A stretch of 38,341 nucleotides of DNA, from contig PATC01000044.1 of assembly GCA_002712285.1 (NCBI GenBank), forward strand, positions 1 through 38,341, written 5' to 3'. Positions 25,138 to 34,152 of the stretch are shown here, piece after piece. Positions within the stretch are counted from its first letter, which is position 1. Every line of letters starts with the position of its first letter. This stretch comes from Methanobacteriota archaeon (GTDB taxonomy: Archaea > Thermoplasmatota > Poseidoniia > Poseidoniales > Thalassarchaeaceae). The notes beneath the pieces were generated by a model. The model ran no database searches and was not told the origin of the DNA. It saw only the letters and a list, made by a program, of their open reading frames with translations. Position numbers and translations under genes: made by a program.

Positions 25138-25410
25138 ATGACCGTCATGGCTATGTTTGGAGCGGTAGCCGTGATGGTGATGGGCTCCCCCGATATGACC
25201 TCCGTTTCCGTCTCCTTCGAAATCCGAAGACGATTAAATTCACTAAAGGCAATGGAAGGGGTCAACAGCGTTGATGACTTACTCAAAGCAGTATTGAAGG
25301 AGCACCGACTGAATCGACTACGTTCGGAGCAGGACTCTATCCGTTCACGTATTCGAGATCTGGAACGGACTGATATTGAAGCAGTAATCAATCGCATCAA
25401 AGAGGAATGA
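25138..25410 (+). CDS. Small ribbon-helix-helix-like protein
   Basis: The core TSVSVSFEIRRRLNSLK followed by two helices (SVDDLLKAVLKEHRLNRL) resembles ribbon-helix-helix DNA-binding proteins. The C-terminal third is a charged, probably coiled-coil helix. The start is uncertain. ATG 25138 gives a Met/Ala/Val-rich extension of 19 residues that is atypical of this fold, whereas ATG 25195 starts right at the domain (71 residues). An imperfect inverted repeat at 25145-25174 lies in that disputed stretch and could be an operator if the later start is right. The stop overlaps the next ATG (ATGA). As the gene after parA, it is a candidate DNA-binding partner, by analogy to plasmid ParA/RHH systems. 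Confidence 0.7.
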   Translation: MTVMAMFGAVAVMVMGSPDMTSVSVSFEIRRRLNSLKAMEGVNSVDDLLKAVLKEHRLNRLRSEQDSIRSRIRDLERTDIEAVINRIKEE

Positions 25411-25664
25411 ACGTGAAAGGTCAACCAAGAGTAGTACATGTCAATGGTAGTACCGTTCTTCGCGGACTACTGATTGATGGCAGTGATGAAGAAACTCTAC
25501 TACATCTTGCGGCTTGTAATCAAGTCGAACTCATATCTAACGGACGTGAGTGGAATACCGTGCTCCTTGGACTGATGGAACTTGCTCGAGTTGCAGAAAC
25601 TGAACCTTTGAATGGAGATAATCTACAACAGTTGAGACGTGTGCTTCCAGTTGATTTTCAGTAA
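25407..25664 (+). CDS. Small protein of unknown function, third gene of the ParA cassette
   Basis: Not recognised. It has 85 residues with alternating beta/alpha character (PRVVHVNGSTVLRGLLIDG, then EETLLHLAACNQVELI, then a helix ending LMELARVAE) and no membrane segment. It is translationally coupled to the RHH-like gene by an ATGA overlap. Its TAA stop abuts the stop of the convergent TSP3 gene with no base between them. The coupling supports a shared function with ParA and the RHH-like protein. Confidence 0.65.
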   Translation: MNVKGQPRVVHVNGSTVLRGLLIDGSDEETLLHLAACNQVELISNGREWNTVLLGLMELARVAETEPLNGDNLQQLRRVLPVDFQ

Positions 25665-28085
25665 TCACTTGCCACCATTCTTCTCAAGCCACTCGTGGCC
25701 ATACCATTTCCACTGATCCATCGTCCATCCAGGCGGTAAGCCGCCTTCAGGAAGAGGTGGTGCCTCGGTAGGAGCGGCCTCTTCGACAACTGAGGCTTCT
25801 GAAGGACCTTCTTCGGCCACTGGAGTATCAGAGGAAGTACCATCGTATACCTGCCAACCCTGCTCACCTTGCTGCCATTCTCCGCTTCCATCATCTACAT
25901 CATCCTCATCGGAGTGTTCTGAAGAATCGCTGTCAACTGAATCTGTAACCGAACGAGATTTACCCTCTGGAACAGAGGTCTCTTCCTCTTCCTCTGTCGA
26001 AGTTTCAGACATGTCGAGAAGTGCAGCAACGTCTTCTCCCCATGCCTCATCCTCAATGATACCTCCAACTTGTTCTATTGACCCTGTCTCAATCTCTTTT
26101 GTGGCACCCTTCTGCACGTATTCATCTTCCTTGGAGGGTTTGTTCGAAGTCACACGACGTCCTAACATTCCAAGGACACCTATGATTGCCATCATAGCGA
26201 GTGCAATACCAGCTCCATAAGGGGCAAAACTGAGAATCTGCGCACCTATATCGTTGGATTCTGACTCACTATTGGTATCATCAATTGGAGTATATACTGG
26301 TTGATTTAGTTGTGCGCAGACGGATTCATTCTCATTACGTTCGCAATAATCTTCGATTGTCTGCACATTGAACTCTCGATCATCATAATCAGTGTTAGAA
26401 CCAAGGCAATCACGGTCTTCGTCAAGCCACTCCGTGGCATTTCCTACAAGTGAACCCGGACAGTTGTCAGCATCCCAATAGGCTTCAGACTCATCGGCAT
26501 ACCCATCGCCATCCGAGTCAGGACAACCATAAGTCGAAACTGTCTTCACGCGGTCTTCTGCAGGGTCATAGAGTAAATATCGGGTACTATTTCCTGCCTG
26601 ATTGGCACATCCATCACCACGATAACCTTGTTGTGCATCTCCATAGCCATCCAAATCGCTATCTGCCCACTGAGTTGGTTCATCTTGGAAATAATCACCT
26701 TCATCTGACCAACCATCTCCGTCCATATCGGGACAACCAAGGCGATCTTCTGAGGATTGACCGCCCATTTCTGGACACGCATCTGGATTATTTCCTTCGA
26801 GATTATCGCCATACCCGTCCCCATCACTATCTGCCCATTGTGTCGCATCTGACGGGTATCTATCCCCGTTTTGACCATAACTAGCGTCACCATATCCATC
26901 ACCGTCGGAGTCCTTGTGTTGATCGCCATTCTCTGGAAACAAGTCAGGATTAGTACCGTTTGGGTTATCTCCATATCCATCATTATCCTGATCAACCCAT
27001 TGTGTTGAATCATCAGGGAATCGATCAGGATTATTTCCGTTGATTGCATCCCCATAACCGTCTCCATCACGGTCATTAGTCTGAGTTCCATCTGAAGGGA
27101 AAGCATCGATCGAATCCACTACCCCATCACCATCTGTATCGATATCAAAGAGCATAATATCCGAAGAACTAGCAAAGGACATTAGCACTACAAGAGCGTC
27201 TCCTTCCCCACCTAAAATGCCTAAGACCTCCCCATTCCCTTCATTCAAGGTCTGCTCAGAAACTCCTGTACTGCGATTCACAAGATGGATTAGACCAACT
27301 GCACCTCCAAGTGCAATTCGATCTGCATCTAAATCATGTATACTAACCAAATCACCCGGTGGTGAAGGAGTCATCGAATGTGTGATATTCCAATCCGAGG
27401 AATTGTATGCAAGATAGAGACCACCCTTTGTAATTGCATGAACAAGGCCGTTACTATCGCCCATGATATCTGTAACTTCAGAGTTAGGCTCTGTCAAAGT
27501 ATCAGAGTGTGTACCATCTCCTTGGTGAACTCGAAGAGTTCGATCTCTTCCACCCGTGATGACATGGCCTTGGGGTGTCACCTCAATCGAAGTTATACCT
27601 ATGGAATGCGCGGAAGTCATGGCGCCTGTAGATACACCGTTCGAATATTCACTTGCTCGTTTGTCCAATCGATTGGTAATCCACAAATCTCCTTCAGAAT
27701 CAAAAGCAAGAGCATCCACAGGACCGCTAGATATTGAATAAATGATTGACTCGAAGACAGTGGAATAAATAGCTGCTCCTTCATTGTGGCCAACAGCAAT
27801 GACGCCATCAGTCGGATTATGAGCAAGAGATAGTGCACTGACGTTGATGATGCCCGTCCAAACCTCATTTCCAGCATTCTGTCCTAGAACTTCTATCACA
27901 GTGAGATTACCAGACTCATTTATGATTGCAGCCTGTCCATTTCCTAAATCCGCCCAGCCAATACTCGAACCTGAAAGAGTGGTAATCTCTCCAGCATAGC
28001 CAATATCTCCAGCTGCTCCACTTACATTACCAAGGGAACAAAGCATCAAAGCGGCGAGCAAGATGCTGCATAAACGAGAGGCCAT
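25665..28085 (-). CDS. Secreted beta-propeller/TSP3-repeat protein with membrane anchor and acidic cytoplasmic tail
   Basis: Large surface protein of 806 residues. A signal peptide (1-24, LLAALMLCSLGNVSG) is followed by a WD40/propeller-like region (30-312) with repeated GG-x-D/DG turns. Asp-rich calcium-binding repeats of the TSP3 type run at about 315-540 (D-x-D-G-D-G-Y-G-D units separated by FP-x-D-x-T-Q-W). A cysteine-bearing segment (545-600), one membrane helix (about 617-642), and a Ser/Glu/Asp-rich tail (643-780) come next. The tail ends in GWTMDQWKWYGHEWLEKNG (786-804), an aromatic motif reminiscent of a WW-like module. Outside repeats and inside tail are inferred from signal and anchor order. 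It is downstream of the coiled-coil gene by 53 nt. Confidence 0.82.
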   Translation of the reverse strand: MASRLCSILLAALMLCSLGNVSGAAGDIGYAGEITTLSGSSIGWADLGNGQAAIINESGNLTVIEVLGQNAGNEVWTGIINVSALSLAHNPTDGVIAVGHNEGAAIYSTVFESIIYSISSGPVDALAFDSEGDLWITNRLDKRASEYSNGVSTGAMTSAHSIGITSIEVTPQGHVITGGRDRTLRVHQGDGTHSDTLTEPNSEVTDIMGDSNGLVHAITKGGLYLAYNSSDWNITHSMTPSPPGDLVSIHDLDADRIALGGAVGLIHLVNRSTGVSEQTLNEGNGEVLGILGGEGDALVVLMSFASSSDIMLFDIDTDGDGVVDSIDAFPSDGTQTNDRDGDGYGDAINGNNPDRFPDDSTQWVDQDNDGYGDNPNGTNPDLFPENGDQHKDSDGDGYGDASYGQNGDRYPSDATQWADSDGDGYGDNLEGNNPDACPEMGGQSSEDRLGCPDMDGDGWSDEGDYFQDEPTQWADSDLDGYGDAQQGYRGDGCANQAGNSTRYLLYDPAEDRVKTVSTYGCPDSDGDGYADESEAYWDADNCPGSLVGNATEWLDEDRDCLGSNTDYDDREFNVQTIEDYCERNENESVCAQLNQPVYTPIDDTNSESESNDIGAQILSFAPYGAGIALAMMAIIGVLGMLGRRVTSNKPSKEDEYVQKGATKEIETGSIEQVGGIIEDEAWGEDVAALLDMSETSTEEEEETSVPEGKSRSVTDSVDSDSSEHSDEDDVDDGSGEWQQGEQGWQVYDGTSSDTPVAEEGPSEASVVEEAAPTEAPPLPEGGLPPGWTMDQWKWYGHEWLEKNGGK

Positions 28086-28138
28086 GGTCGCTCAGAGAGA
28101 GATTCTGCTTTCAACCCGGCGGAGTGTTGGACTAGGTC

Positions 28139-30679
28139 TCATTCTTCTTCACTGGCTGATTTTGAGACCTGAGGACGAAGAACTCGAACCTGTTTAATCG
28201 GTGCCGTATCCCCCTCAGATTCCTGTGGTTTCATGACTTTCACAGGCCGAATTGCAGCGGTTGCAGGCTCTTCTGCTGGCATCAGCATCCTACGATCAAC
28301 GGCCGGACGAATCTCTGCCATTTCTTCAGCAACAGATTCCTCGACTGGTGTGCTAGGTTGGATCGTTCTGCGTGTTGGAGGACCCTTCACACTTGGAGCT
28401 GATGCTGAATCACGAACCATGCGACCGCCCCCCGGCGGGCCCTTCGTGACTGAAGTTTCTACGGCATCTGCCTCAATAACTTCCTCAACAATCTCTTCTT
28501 GGATAGTTGCCTCTTCTTTCTCCATATTTTCAACTGGTGCAGGGGTTGGAGAAAGTGGTTTGATTGGTTTGACAGTTGGCTGGGTTCCTAGGACCCCAGG
28601 CATCCCGGTCTGACCTGTTCCGATTGGGGATCGACTCGGAGCTAATGGGGCTGCTTGACTAAACGGCTTCGCTTCAGAAACACCCAATCCGCCTGGAGAA
28701 TTTTGAGCTGCTGCTCCAAGGGCGGTCATCGGACGACTAGACCCGATTGGTGACCGTACAGGTGCTGCAAGATTTCCGCCCAATGGAGCCGCAGGTAAAC
28801 CGGGTGCATCCAAGCCAGTCATAGCTGAACTTCCGAGAGGATTTACTCCCAGTTGAGATGTTTGACCAAGGCCTGTGCCTCCAAGAGTTCCAGCTGCTCC
28901 AGCAGGAATCTGTGAACGCGCTGCTCCAAGAGCACCCATCCATGCCTCTCTCTTTGCGAGTCGAGCATCCTGTTCAGATGCCTCATCCTGCTCTTCTAAT
29001 TGTGCGACTAAAGCCTCACGCTCAATATCCTCATCACTCACTAAGTCCTTCTCAATATCCTTCTTTAGACGGGCCTCAGCCATCTGCTTGAATTCCTCAG
29101 AACGAGCTTCAAGAGTTGCAAGGCGTTCCTTTATTTCTTGACGCTTGACGGCTAGAGCAGCCTCAATCTCAGCACGCATCTCTGCTTCTCGACGACGGAC
29201 CTCGATCAAGGCCTTGTTGCGCATGATTTCTTCGCGCTTACCCATCTGGCGCTCAAGTTGTTCGACGACCTCTCGCTCCTTACGCTCCCTAAATTCACCT
29301 AGACGTTGTTCCATCTCGACCTCAAGATCGAGAGCAGTTTCCTGCCTCACGAGATCAAGAGAGGTCTCAAGTGATATTCTCTCATTTCTCAAGCGTGCAT
29401 CAATTTCAGCCATAATTTGGCGTTTAGTCGCCTCCTCACGAGTTGAGAATTCAGCTTCAATCTGCTCAACCCACTTCGCACGACGAGTATCATAATCAGA
29501 TTCCATCTCGTTTCGAAGTTCATTTTCTCGATCGTGACGGAAGCGAGCAAGTTGACTACCAATTTCAGCCTCACGCTGCAAACGATAGGTTTCGAACTGA
29601 TGTTGAATACGACGATCAAGTTCGCCCTCTATCTGTCGAGTTAGTCCCGCTTCAATATCATCAATTGTTTGCTGGAAACTAATATCGAAACGATCTCGAA
29701 GACGAGATTTCCTCTCTGCTAGTCGACCTACATAATCGGCTTCTAAAGCTTTGAGAACACTCGCCCTGAGTTCTTCTCTCTTACGTGCAACTGCAAGTTC
29801 GAGGTCCTCTTGCATTCGAGTCTCAAGACGATTAGTCTCTGCAACTAGACGTTGCTCAAGTTCACCTTGGATATCCTTTGCTACATCCTCTTCCATTCGA
29901 AGAGCTCTACGTTCGTACTCCGCACGAAGACGAGTCTCACGATCTCGTAAACGCTGGTGAAGTTGTTGCTCAAGACGGTTTCTGAGTGCTTCACGAATTT
30001 GTATCTCACGCTCTGCTAGGCGTTCAGTAAGACCCTCTTCAATCCTGGTTTTCTGACGCTCCTCTTCAGTACCAAGTTGAGTTTCCATATCCTGACGGAG
30101 TTCGGACTCCATTGTACGAACCTGCTTCTGAAATGCCTGTTCAGCCTCAATCTGCATACGCTCCTTCAAGAAGGCTTGACGACGAGAGAATTCATTATCC
30201 ATATCAGAACGTAGACGATCTCGAATTTCTTGTTCAGAAGCCTTGACACGACGTTCTCTCTCAAGAGAAAGGGCTTCCTTAAGTTGCTCTTGCTCTCGGT
30301 CCAGACGAAGTTGTAATTCTTGCTTCAACACCGCTTCCTCACGTTCGAGCACCTGACTCTCGATTTCTTTTAGTTCAAATTCAAGATCTTCCCTTAGAGC
30401 TCGTTCCAATAAACGGTAATCTTCGTCATGGATAATTTCGTTAGCCTTACGCATCGCACTCTTCATGTTTGCAATTCGTTCAGATTGCTCAGCAACACGA
30501 AGCCTACGTTCACGATCAATCTGAGACCTCAGATTTGCTTCACGATCGAGAGCTTGAATTGATTTCTGAGTCCCCTGAAACGATTCACTGACTTGACCAA
30601 CAACCTTGCTACGAAGGTCTGCAAGCGAAGGCTTCGCCTGGTTTCTCTCTCTTGTCTCCGACAGATCTTCAGTGGCCAT
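28139..30679 (-). CDS. Large coiled-coil protein with Pro/Gly/Ala-rich C-terminal region
   Basis: Cytoplasmic protein of 846 residues without signal or membrane segment. Residues about 15-580 form an almost unbroken Glu/Arg/Lys/Leu coiled coil with many R-x-E-x-E/L-R-x-E-x-x heptads. Residues 590-800 are low-complexity Gly/Pro/Ala/Ser with GPPGGG and short LGG patches, plus acidic helices. The tail is VRVLRPQVSKSASEEE. No ATPase heads are present, so it is not an SMC protein. The start ATG 30679 is clear, and a TATA-like TTATTTA lies upstream. It could be a filament-forming or scaffold protein. The zinc-ribbon and metal ATPase genes precede it and the TSP3 protein follows. Function unknown. 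Confidence 0.8.
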   Translation of the reverse strand: MATEDLSETRERNQAKPSLADLRSKVVGQVSESFQGTQKSIQALDREANLRSQIDRERRLRVAEQSERIANMKSAMRKANEIIHDEDYRLLERALREDLEFELKEIESQVLEREEAVLKQELQLRLDREQEQLKEALSLERERRVKASEQEIRDRLRSDMDNEFSRRQAFLKERMQIEAEQAFQKQVRTMESELRQDMETQLGTEEERQKTRIEEGLTERLAEREIQIREALRNRLEQQLHQRLRDRETRLRAEYERRALRMEEDVAKDIQGELEQRLVAETNRLETRMQEDLELAVARKREELRASVLKALEADYVGRLAERKSRLRDRFDISFQQTIDDIEAGLTRQIEGELDRRIQHQFETYRLQREAEIGSQLARFRHDRENELRNEMESDYDTRRAKWVEQIEAEFSTREEATKRQIMAEIDARLRNERISLETSLDLVRQETALDLEVEMEQRLGEFRERKEREVVEQLERQMGKREEIMRNKALIEVRRREAEMRAEIEAALAVKRQEIKERLATLEARSEEFKQMAEARLKKDIEKDLVSDEDIEREALVAQLEEQDEASEQDARLAKREAWMGALGAARSQIPAGAAGTLGGTGLGQTSQLGVNPLGSSAMTGLDAPGLPAAPLGGNLAAPVRSPIGSSRPMTALGAAAQNSPGGLGVSEAKPFSQAAPLAPSRSPIGTGQTGMPGVLGTQPTVKPIKPLSPTPAPVENMEKEEATIQEEIVEEVIEADAVETSVTKGPPGGGRMVRDSASAPSVKGPPTRRTIQPSTPVEESVAEEMAEIRPAVDRRMLMPAEEPATAAIRPVKVMKPQESEGDTAPIKQVRVLRPQVSKSASEEE

Positions 30680-30715
30680 GGGTTCCCATCCCCGAGCGAG
30701 ATGGATTTTTCATGG

Positions 30716-30722
30716 TAAATAA
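30716..30722 (-). promoter_or_regulatory. TATA-box candidate for the coiled-coil gene
   Basis: On the minus strand TTATTTA stands about 40 nt before the start codon at 30679, in the 109-nt gap after the zinc-ribbon gene. It suggests that the coiled-coil and TSP3 genes have their own transcript. Confidence 0.35.
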
Positions 30723-30788
30723 TCTCGACAGTTCCTAACGTTTGCAAAATGGCGATTTATCGACCATGATGAATTAGCCGTCACTGAA

Positions 30789-31202
30789 TCAAAAGGTGAC
30801 TCGAAATCCCTCTTGGCAGGCTGGACACTTGAGATTCCGTTCACCTGGACGTTGAGTGATTCTCAAACCACGTTCACAGGCTGGACATTTGATCTCCACC
30901 TTAATCACCTTAGAAGAGAGTGTGAATTCGTGACGGCAATTTGCACAACGCAAATCAGCCGGACGAACATCGGTACCTGCGACGAGTACATGGCGGCACG
31001 CTGGGCAGGTGACTTTCTCATTCAACCAATCTTTACGCGTTGGCTCATGTTCTACACGTACCGTCGCACTACATACTACACAATCCAACTCCCCAAGATT
31101 GGATGGGAGCAGTGATGAACAGGAGGGACAGTGAGCCGGTGGAGGACTTATTCGACTCATGATTTCGTAAGCTACCGGAGTGCCTTCTTGCTCCTCCGTC
31201 AT
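30789..31202 (-). CDS. Triple zinc-ribbon protein
   Basis: Small soluble protein of 137 residues with six CxxC pairs arranged as three zinc ribbons: C25/C28 with C41/C44, C66/C69 with C86/C89, and C106/C109 with C126/C129. The knuckles read CPSC, CVVC, CPAC, CANC, CPAC and CPAC. ATG 31202 has AGGGGGAT just upstream and begins MTEEQEG; a TTG at 31241 would overlap the ATPase stop. It follows the P1B ATPase by 35 nt, so a metal-related role is possible, but such ribbons also serve in protein or nucleic-acid binding. Specific function unknown. Confidence 0.78.
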   Translation of the reverse strand: MTEEQEGTPVAYEIMSRISPPPAHCPSCSSLLPSNLGELDCVVCSATVRVEHEPTRKDWLNEKVTCPACRHVLVAGTDVRPADLRCANCRHEFTLSSKVIKVEIKCPACERGLRITQRPGERNLKCPACQEGFRVTF

Positions 31203-31237
31203 GGTTATCCCCCTACCTGCTCCATTACCTCGATATT

Positions 31238-34075
31238 TCAATCGGTCGCACTGTTGTGGGCCCTTGAGCCAATCAAAATCCTGAATGCTTCAATAGCATC
31301 TTTTCCGACATCTCGGAAAACATCGAGTATAGTGGTGAAGCGCTGAATTCCACTGCCTGCAACCCATATACCATTCATGATTACAAAGAAAGCGCTTGCC
31401 TCATGTAGAAGAACACCGATAGCAATACTAATTTCTACACCACTCAATACTAAGGCTACAAGTGTGATGGTGAGAGCTAGACTGATACCTATGTTCAAAT
31501 GGACAATTCGACGTGCTGAGCGGGCTAATTGTGTGAGAACAAGAACTGCGCGAGGGTCCTCACCTGGAATCAATACATCTGCAGCCTCGAGATTCACCTG
31601 ATCACCTGAACCAACCGCTACACCAACATCAGCGACTGCAAGAGCACCTGCGTCATTGAAACCGTCGCCTGCCATGAGTGTCTGTCGAGCAACTGATCGT
31701 TTCTGGACATAGGAGGCCTTTTGTTCCGGAGTTACATTCCCAGTACAGTTCGCCGTATCGAGACCAATGCTACGGCCGAATATCTCCACTGCAGATTGTT
31801 CATCTCCCGAGAGAATCTCAACAAATATTCCAGCTCGTTTCAATGAAGTTACTAACTCTCGAGCACCTTCACGAGGATCATCATGGACAAAGCGAAACAT
31901 CGCTAATGCAGTTCCAGACTCCGCAAGAATAGATACACCATGACCTTCCTTAGCAGCATTCGTAATCGCTTGATCTAAATCTGGAGCTATATTGACTCCT
32001 TGAGATCGAAGCCAGTCAGCTCTACCTATCATCACCGGCTTATTACGAAATAATCCATGGACTCCGGCATCTCCATCCTTCAGTGATTTGACGGTCATCG
32101 GACTGTCTCCATCTGGAAGTGAAGAAAGAATCACCTCAGCATAAGGATGATTGGAACGCATCTCAAGTCCAGCAGCGAGACGTAAAGATCGTTCAACTTC
32201 CACACCCTTTGTGGTGACAATTGAATGTAAACTTGGACGACCAGACGTAAGAGTTCCTGTCTTGTCAAGTATGGCAAGATTAATTCTAGCCGCTTTCTCA
32301 AGAACCTCTCCTCCCCTAGCGACAATTCCCTGAGAGGAGGCATGGGTGAGTGCGGCAGCGTGTGGAATAGGTGAAGCTAGTAAAAGTGCACAGGGACAGG
32401 AAACAACCCAAAGAAGAAGTGTGGTAAGTATTGTCTGCTCAGTAGCTCCATAAGCAATCCAGGAAATAATCGGTGCACCAAATAGTACGACTGGTACCCA
32501 CCATCTTGTGAACTCCTCGATTGTCGTTTGGATAGAAGGAGGTTTATCTCTGAATTTCCGAACCATATCGATTAGTTCAGCAAGACGGGTTTCATCCTCA
32601 ATCGCAGTTGTCTCGAGTATGATTGGACCGCGCGTGAGTGTCAAACCCGCTTCTACAGAAGCCCCAATAGAAACTCCTACTGGGAGAGATTCTCCAGTAA
32701 GTGGTGCACGATCGATGTAACCAGAGCCTTCCAAGACACGACCGTCAACAGGGATGGTCTCGCCACTCCGTACTTCTACTCGATCTCCTTTCTGAAGAGA
32801 GGCCACTGGGACCATTTCCAATGTATTGCTGTGTGAACCTACAACAAGGGGGTTAACAGGGTTGAATGCCATCAATTGGCTACCTTGTTGTTTAACCTGA
32901 TTTGAAATCGCAGAAAATGTAGTTTTATTTTCAGCAGGGACAATCCTTGCTTCATTAGGAAGACGATTGAGACCTCCTTGCATCGCTTCTCTTGCTTTGA
33001 TTATTGCTCGCTCTTCGAGATGAGAAGCAAATGCAACCAAACCTACGACTAGCAATGCCTCCACGTACTCCTGAAGCACAAGTGCTCCAACAACTGCAGC
33101 AGTCGTTAGAACTTGGAATGCAAGAATACGGTTGAGTAAACTGTTGAATGCCTCAGACATCATCGACCATCCCACAACGAAAACGGACACAAAAGCAACT
33201 ACTTCAGCGACAGTAGCCATATCGCGAGATTCAAGGAATAAGATAACCGCAAGTATCGGTATAGTAGAGAGACTACCGAGTAAACGCCATTGATCTGGAC
33301 GAAGCGAACGAATTGAACTCATTGTCAAAACTGGTTCAACACCGATAACTCCCTTAAGACCAGCCATGAAATCGTTTGTCTGCGTAATCTGATCTACCCG
33401 CTTGATCTCAATTCGGCCATCGACCATCTGAAGATCGAGAAGGCCAGGGACTTGGAGAAGTTCGCGACGTAAGGATTTACGATTAATGATACGAGAATTT
33501 TCAACCATTCGTGGTGTAACTCCTTGAATGATTTCCCAAGGTCGGTTCGGAGCAAATCCAATACTATTCAAAATCCGAGATAGACGAGCAGAATTCGTCT
33601 TTGATAGATCAATATCGACACGGATATTGCCTTCCATAACAGAAACTTCACATGATTCTACACCATCAATCCTTGAAACGGCACGCGTTGCTTTTGATGC
33701 ACAATCTGGACAATCCATTCCTATTAGGCCCCATTCATAACTTTGAATTCCAGATGCTACCATCACAATGGATTCACTACTTTCCTTTGTCTTGCGAACT
33801 GCTGCTGCACGTTCGATATTGGTAGATCTCTCCTCACTAATTTTATTCGCCTTGATTCGAACTGCACCACCAACTGAGCCCGCAAATTGGGTAAATGACG
33901 TGAAAGCACGACTAAGATTCTCAATAAAACCCTGAAACATCATTTTGACACCATTTCCTGAAGATTCAACAATTTCCGCTTCAAGAACAGTAGATTCAGA
34001 GGGTGAAGACATGGCTTCGTCGACGACGGACTCGACCTCATCATCTAGGAAGAGGGCATCGGACTCCTCATCCAT
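31238..34075 (-). CDS. P1B-type heavy-metal transporting ATPase
   Basis: Membrane pump that exports or handles soft metal ions by ATP hydrolysis. Residues 1-100 are a non-conserved acidic/hydrophobic extension. A heavy-metal domain with MDCPDCA (120-126) is followed by a second, cysteine-free domain (about 200-250). Then come membrane helices, the actuator TGES (460-463), the metal-site helix SCPCALLLASP (559-569), the phosphorylation site DKTGT (604-608), HP (643-644) and GDGFND (803-808). The last membrane pair ends in LLHEASAFFVIMNG, unlike the usual Cu type (Met/Ser) and Zn type (Asp). The CPC motif with His-Glu suggests Zn/Cd/Co rather than Cu, but this is not certain. The start is ATG 34075 or TTG 34090. 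Confidence 0.93.
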   Translation of the reverse strand: MDEESDALFLDDEVESVVDEAMSSPSESTVLEAEIVESSGNGVKMMFQGFIENLSRAFTSFTQFAGSVGGAVRIKANKISEERSTNIERAAAVRKTKESSESIVMVASGIQSYEWGLIGMDCPDCASKATRAVSRIDGVESCEVSVMEGNIRVDIDLSKTNSARLSRILNSIGFAPNRPWEIIQGVTPRMVENSRIINRKSLRRELLQVPGLLDLQMVDGRIEIKRVDQITQTNDFMAGLKGVIGVEPVLTMSSIRSLRPDQWRLLGSLSTIPILAVILFLESRDMATVAEVVAFVSVFVVGWSMMSEAFNSLLNRILAFQVLTTAAVVGALVLQEYVEALLVVGLVAFASHLEERAIIKAREAMQGGLNRLPNEARIVPAENKTTFSAISNQVKQQGSQLMAFNPVNPLVVGSHSNTLEMVPVASLQKGDRVEVRSGETIPVDGRVLEGSGYIDRAPLTGESLPVGVSIGASVEAGLTLTRGPIILETTAIEDETRLAELIDMVRKFRDKPPSIQTTIEEFTRWWVPVVLFGAPIISWIAYGATEQTILTTLLLWVVSCPCALLLASPIPHAAALTHASSQGIVARGGEVLEKAARINLAILDKTGTLTSGRPSLHSIVTTKGVEVERSLRLAAGLEMRSNHPYAEVILSSLPDGDSPMTVKSLKDGDAGVHGLFRNKPVMIGRADWLRSQGVNIAPDLDQAITNAAKEGHGVSILAESGTALAMFRFVHDDPREGARELVTSLKRAGIFVEILSGDEQSAVEIFGRSIGLDTANCTGNVTPEQKASYVQKRSVARQTLMAGDGFNDAGALAVADVGVAVGSGDQVNLEAADVLIPGEDPRAVLVLTQLARSARRIVHLNIGISLALTITLVALVLSGVEISIAIGVLLHEASAFFVIMNGIWVAGSGIQRFTTILDVFRDVGKDAIEAFRILIGSRAHNSATD

Positions 34076-34152
34076 GATTGTTTGAACCAATTACTCCCTT
34101 TCAACATCTCCACCGCGGTTGATTGAAATCGGTCCATGGATAATGGAGGTCT

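Noticed and set aside
26450-27106. Overlapping frames in the TSP3 coding region (His/Leu-rich and Met/Ile-rich)
   Set aside because: They arise from the repetitive Asp/Gly codons of the real gene read in other frames.
29145-29495. Ser/Arg-rich antisense frame of 116 residues
   Set aside because: It is the complement of the coiled-coil gene's Glu/Arg codons and has no ribosome site or family match.
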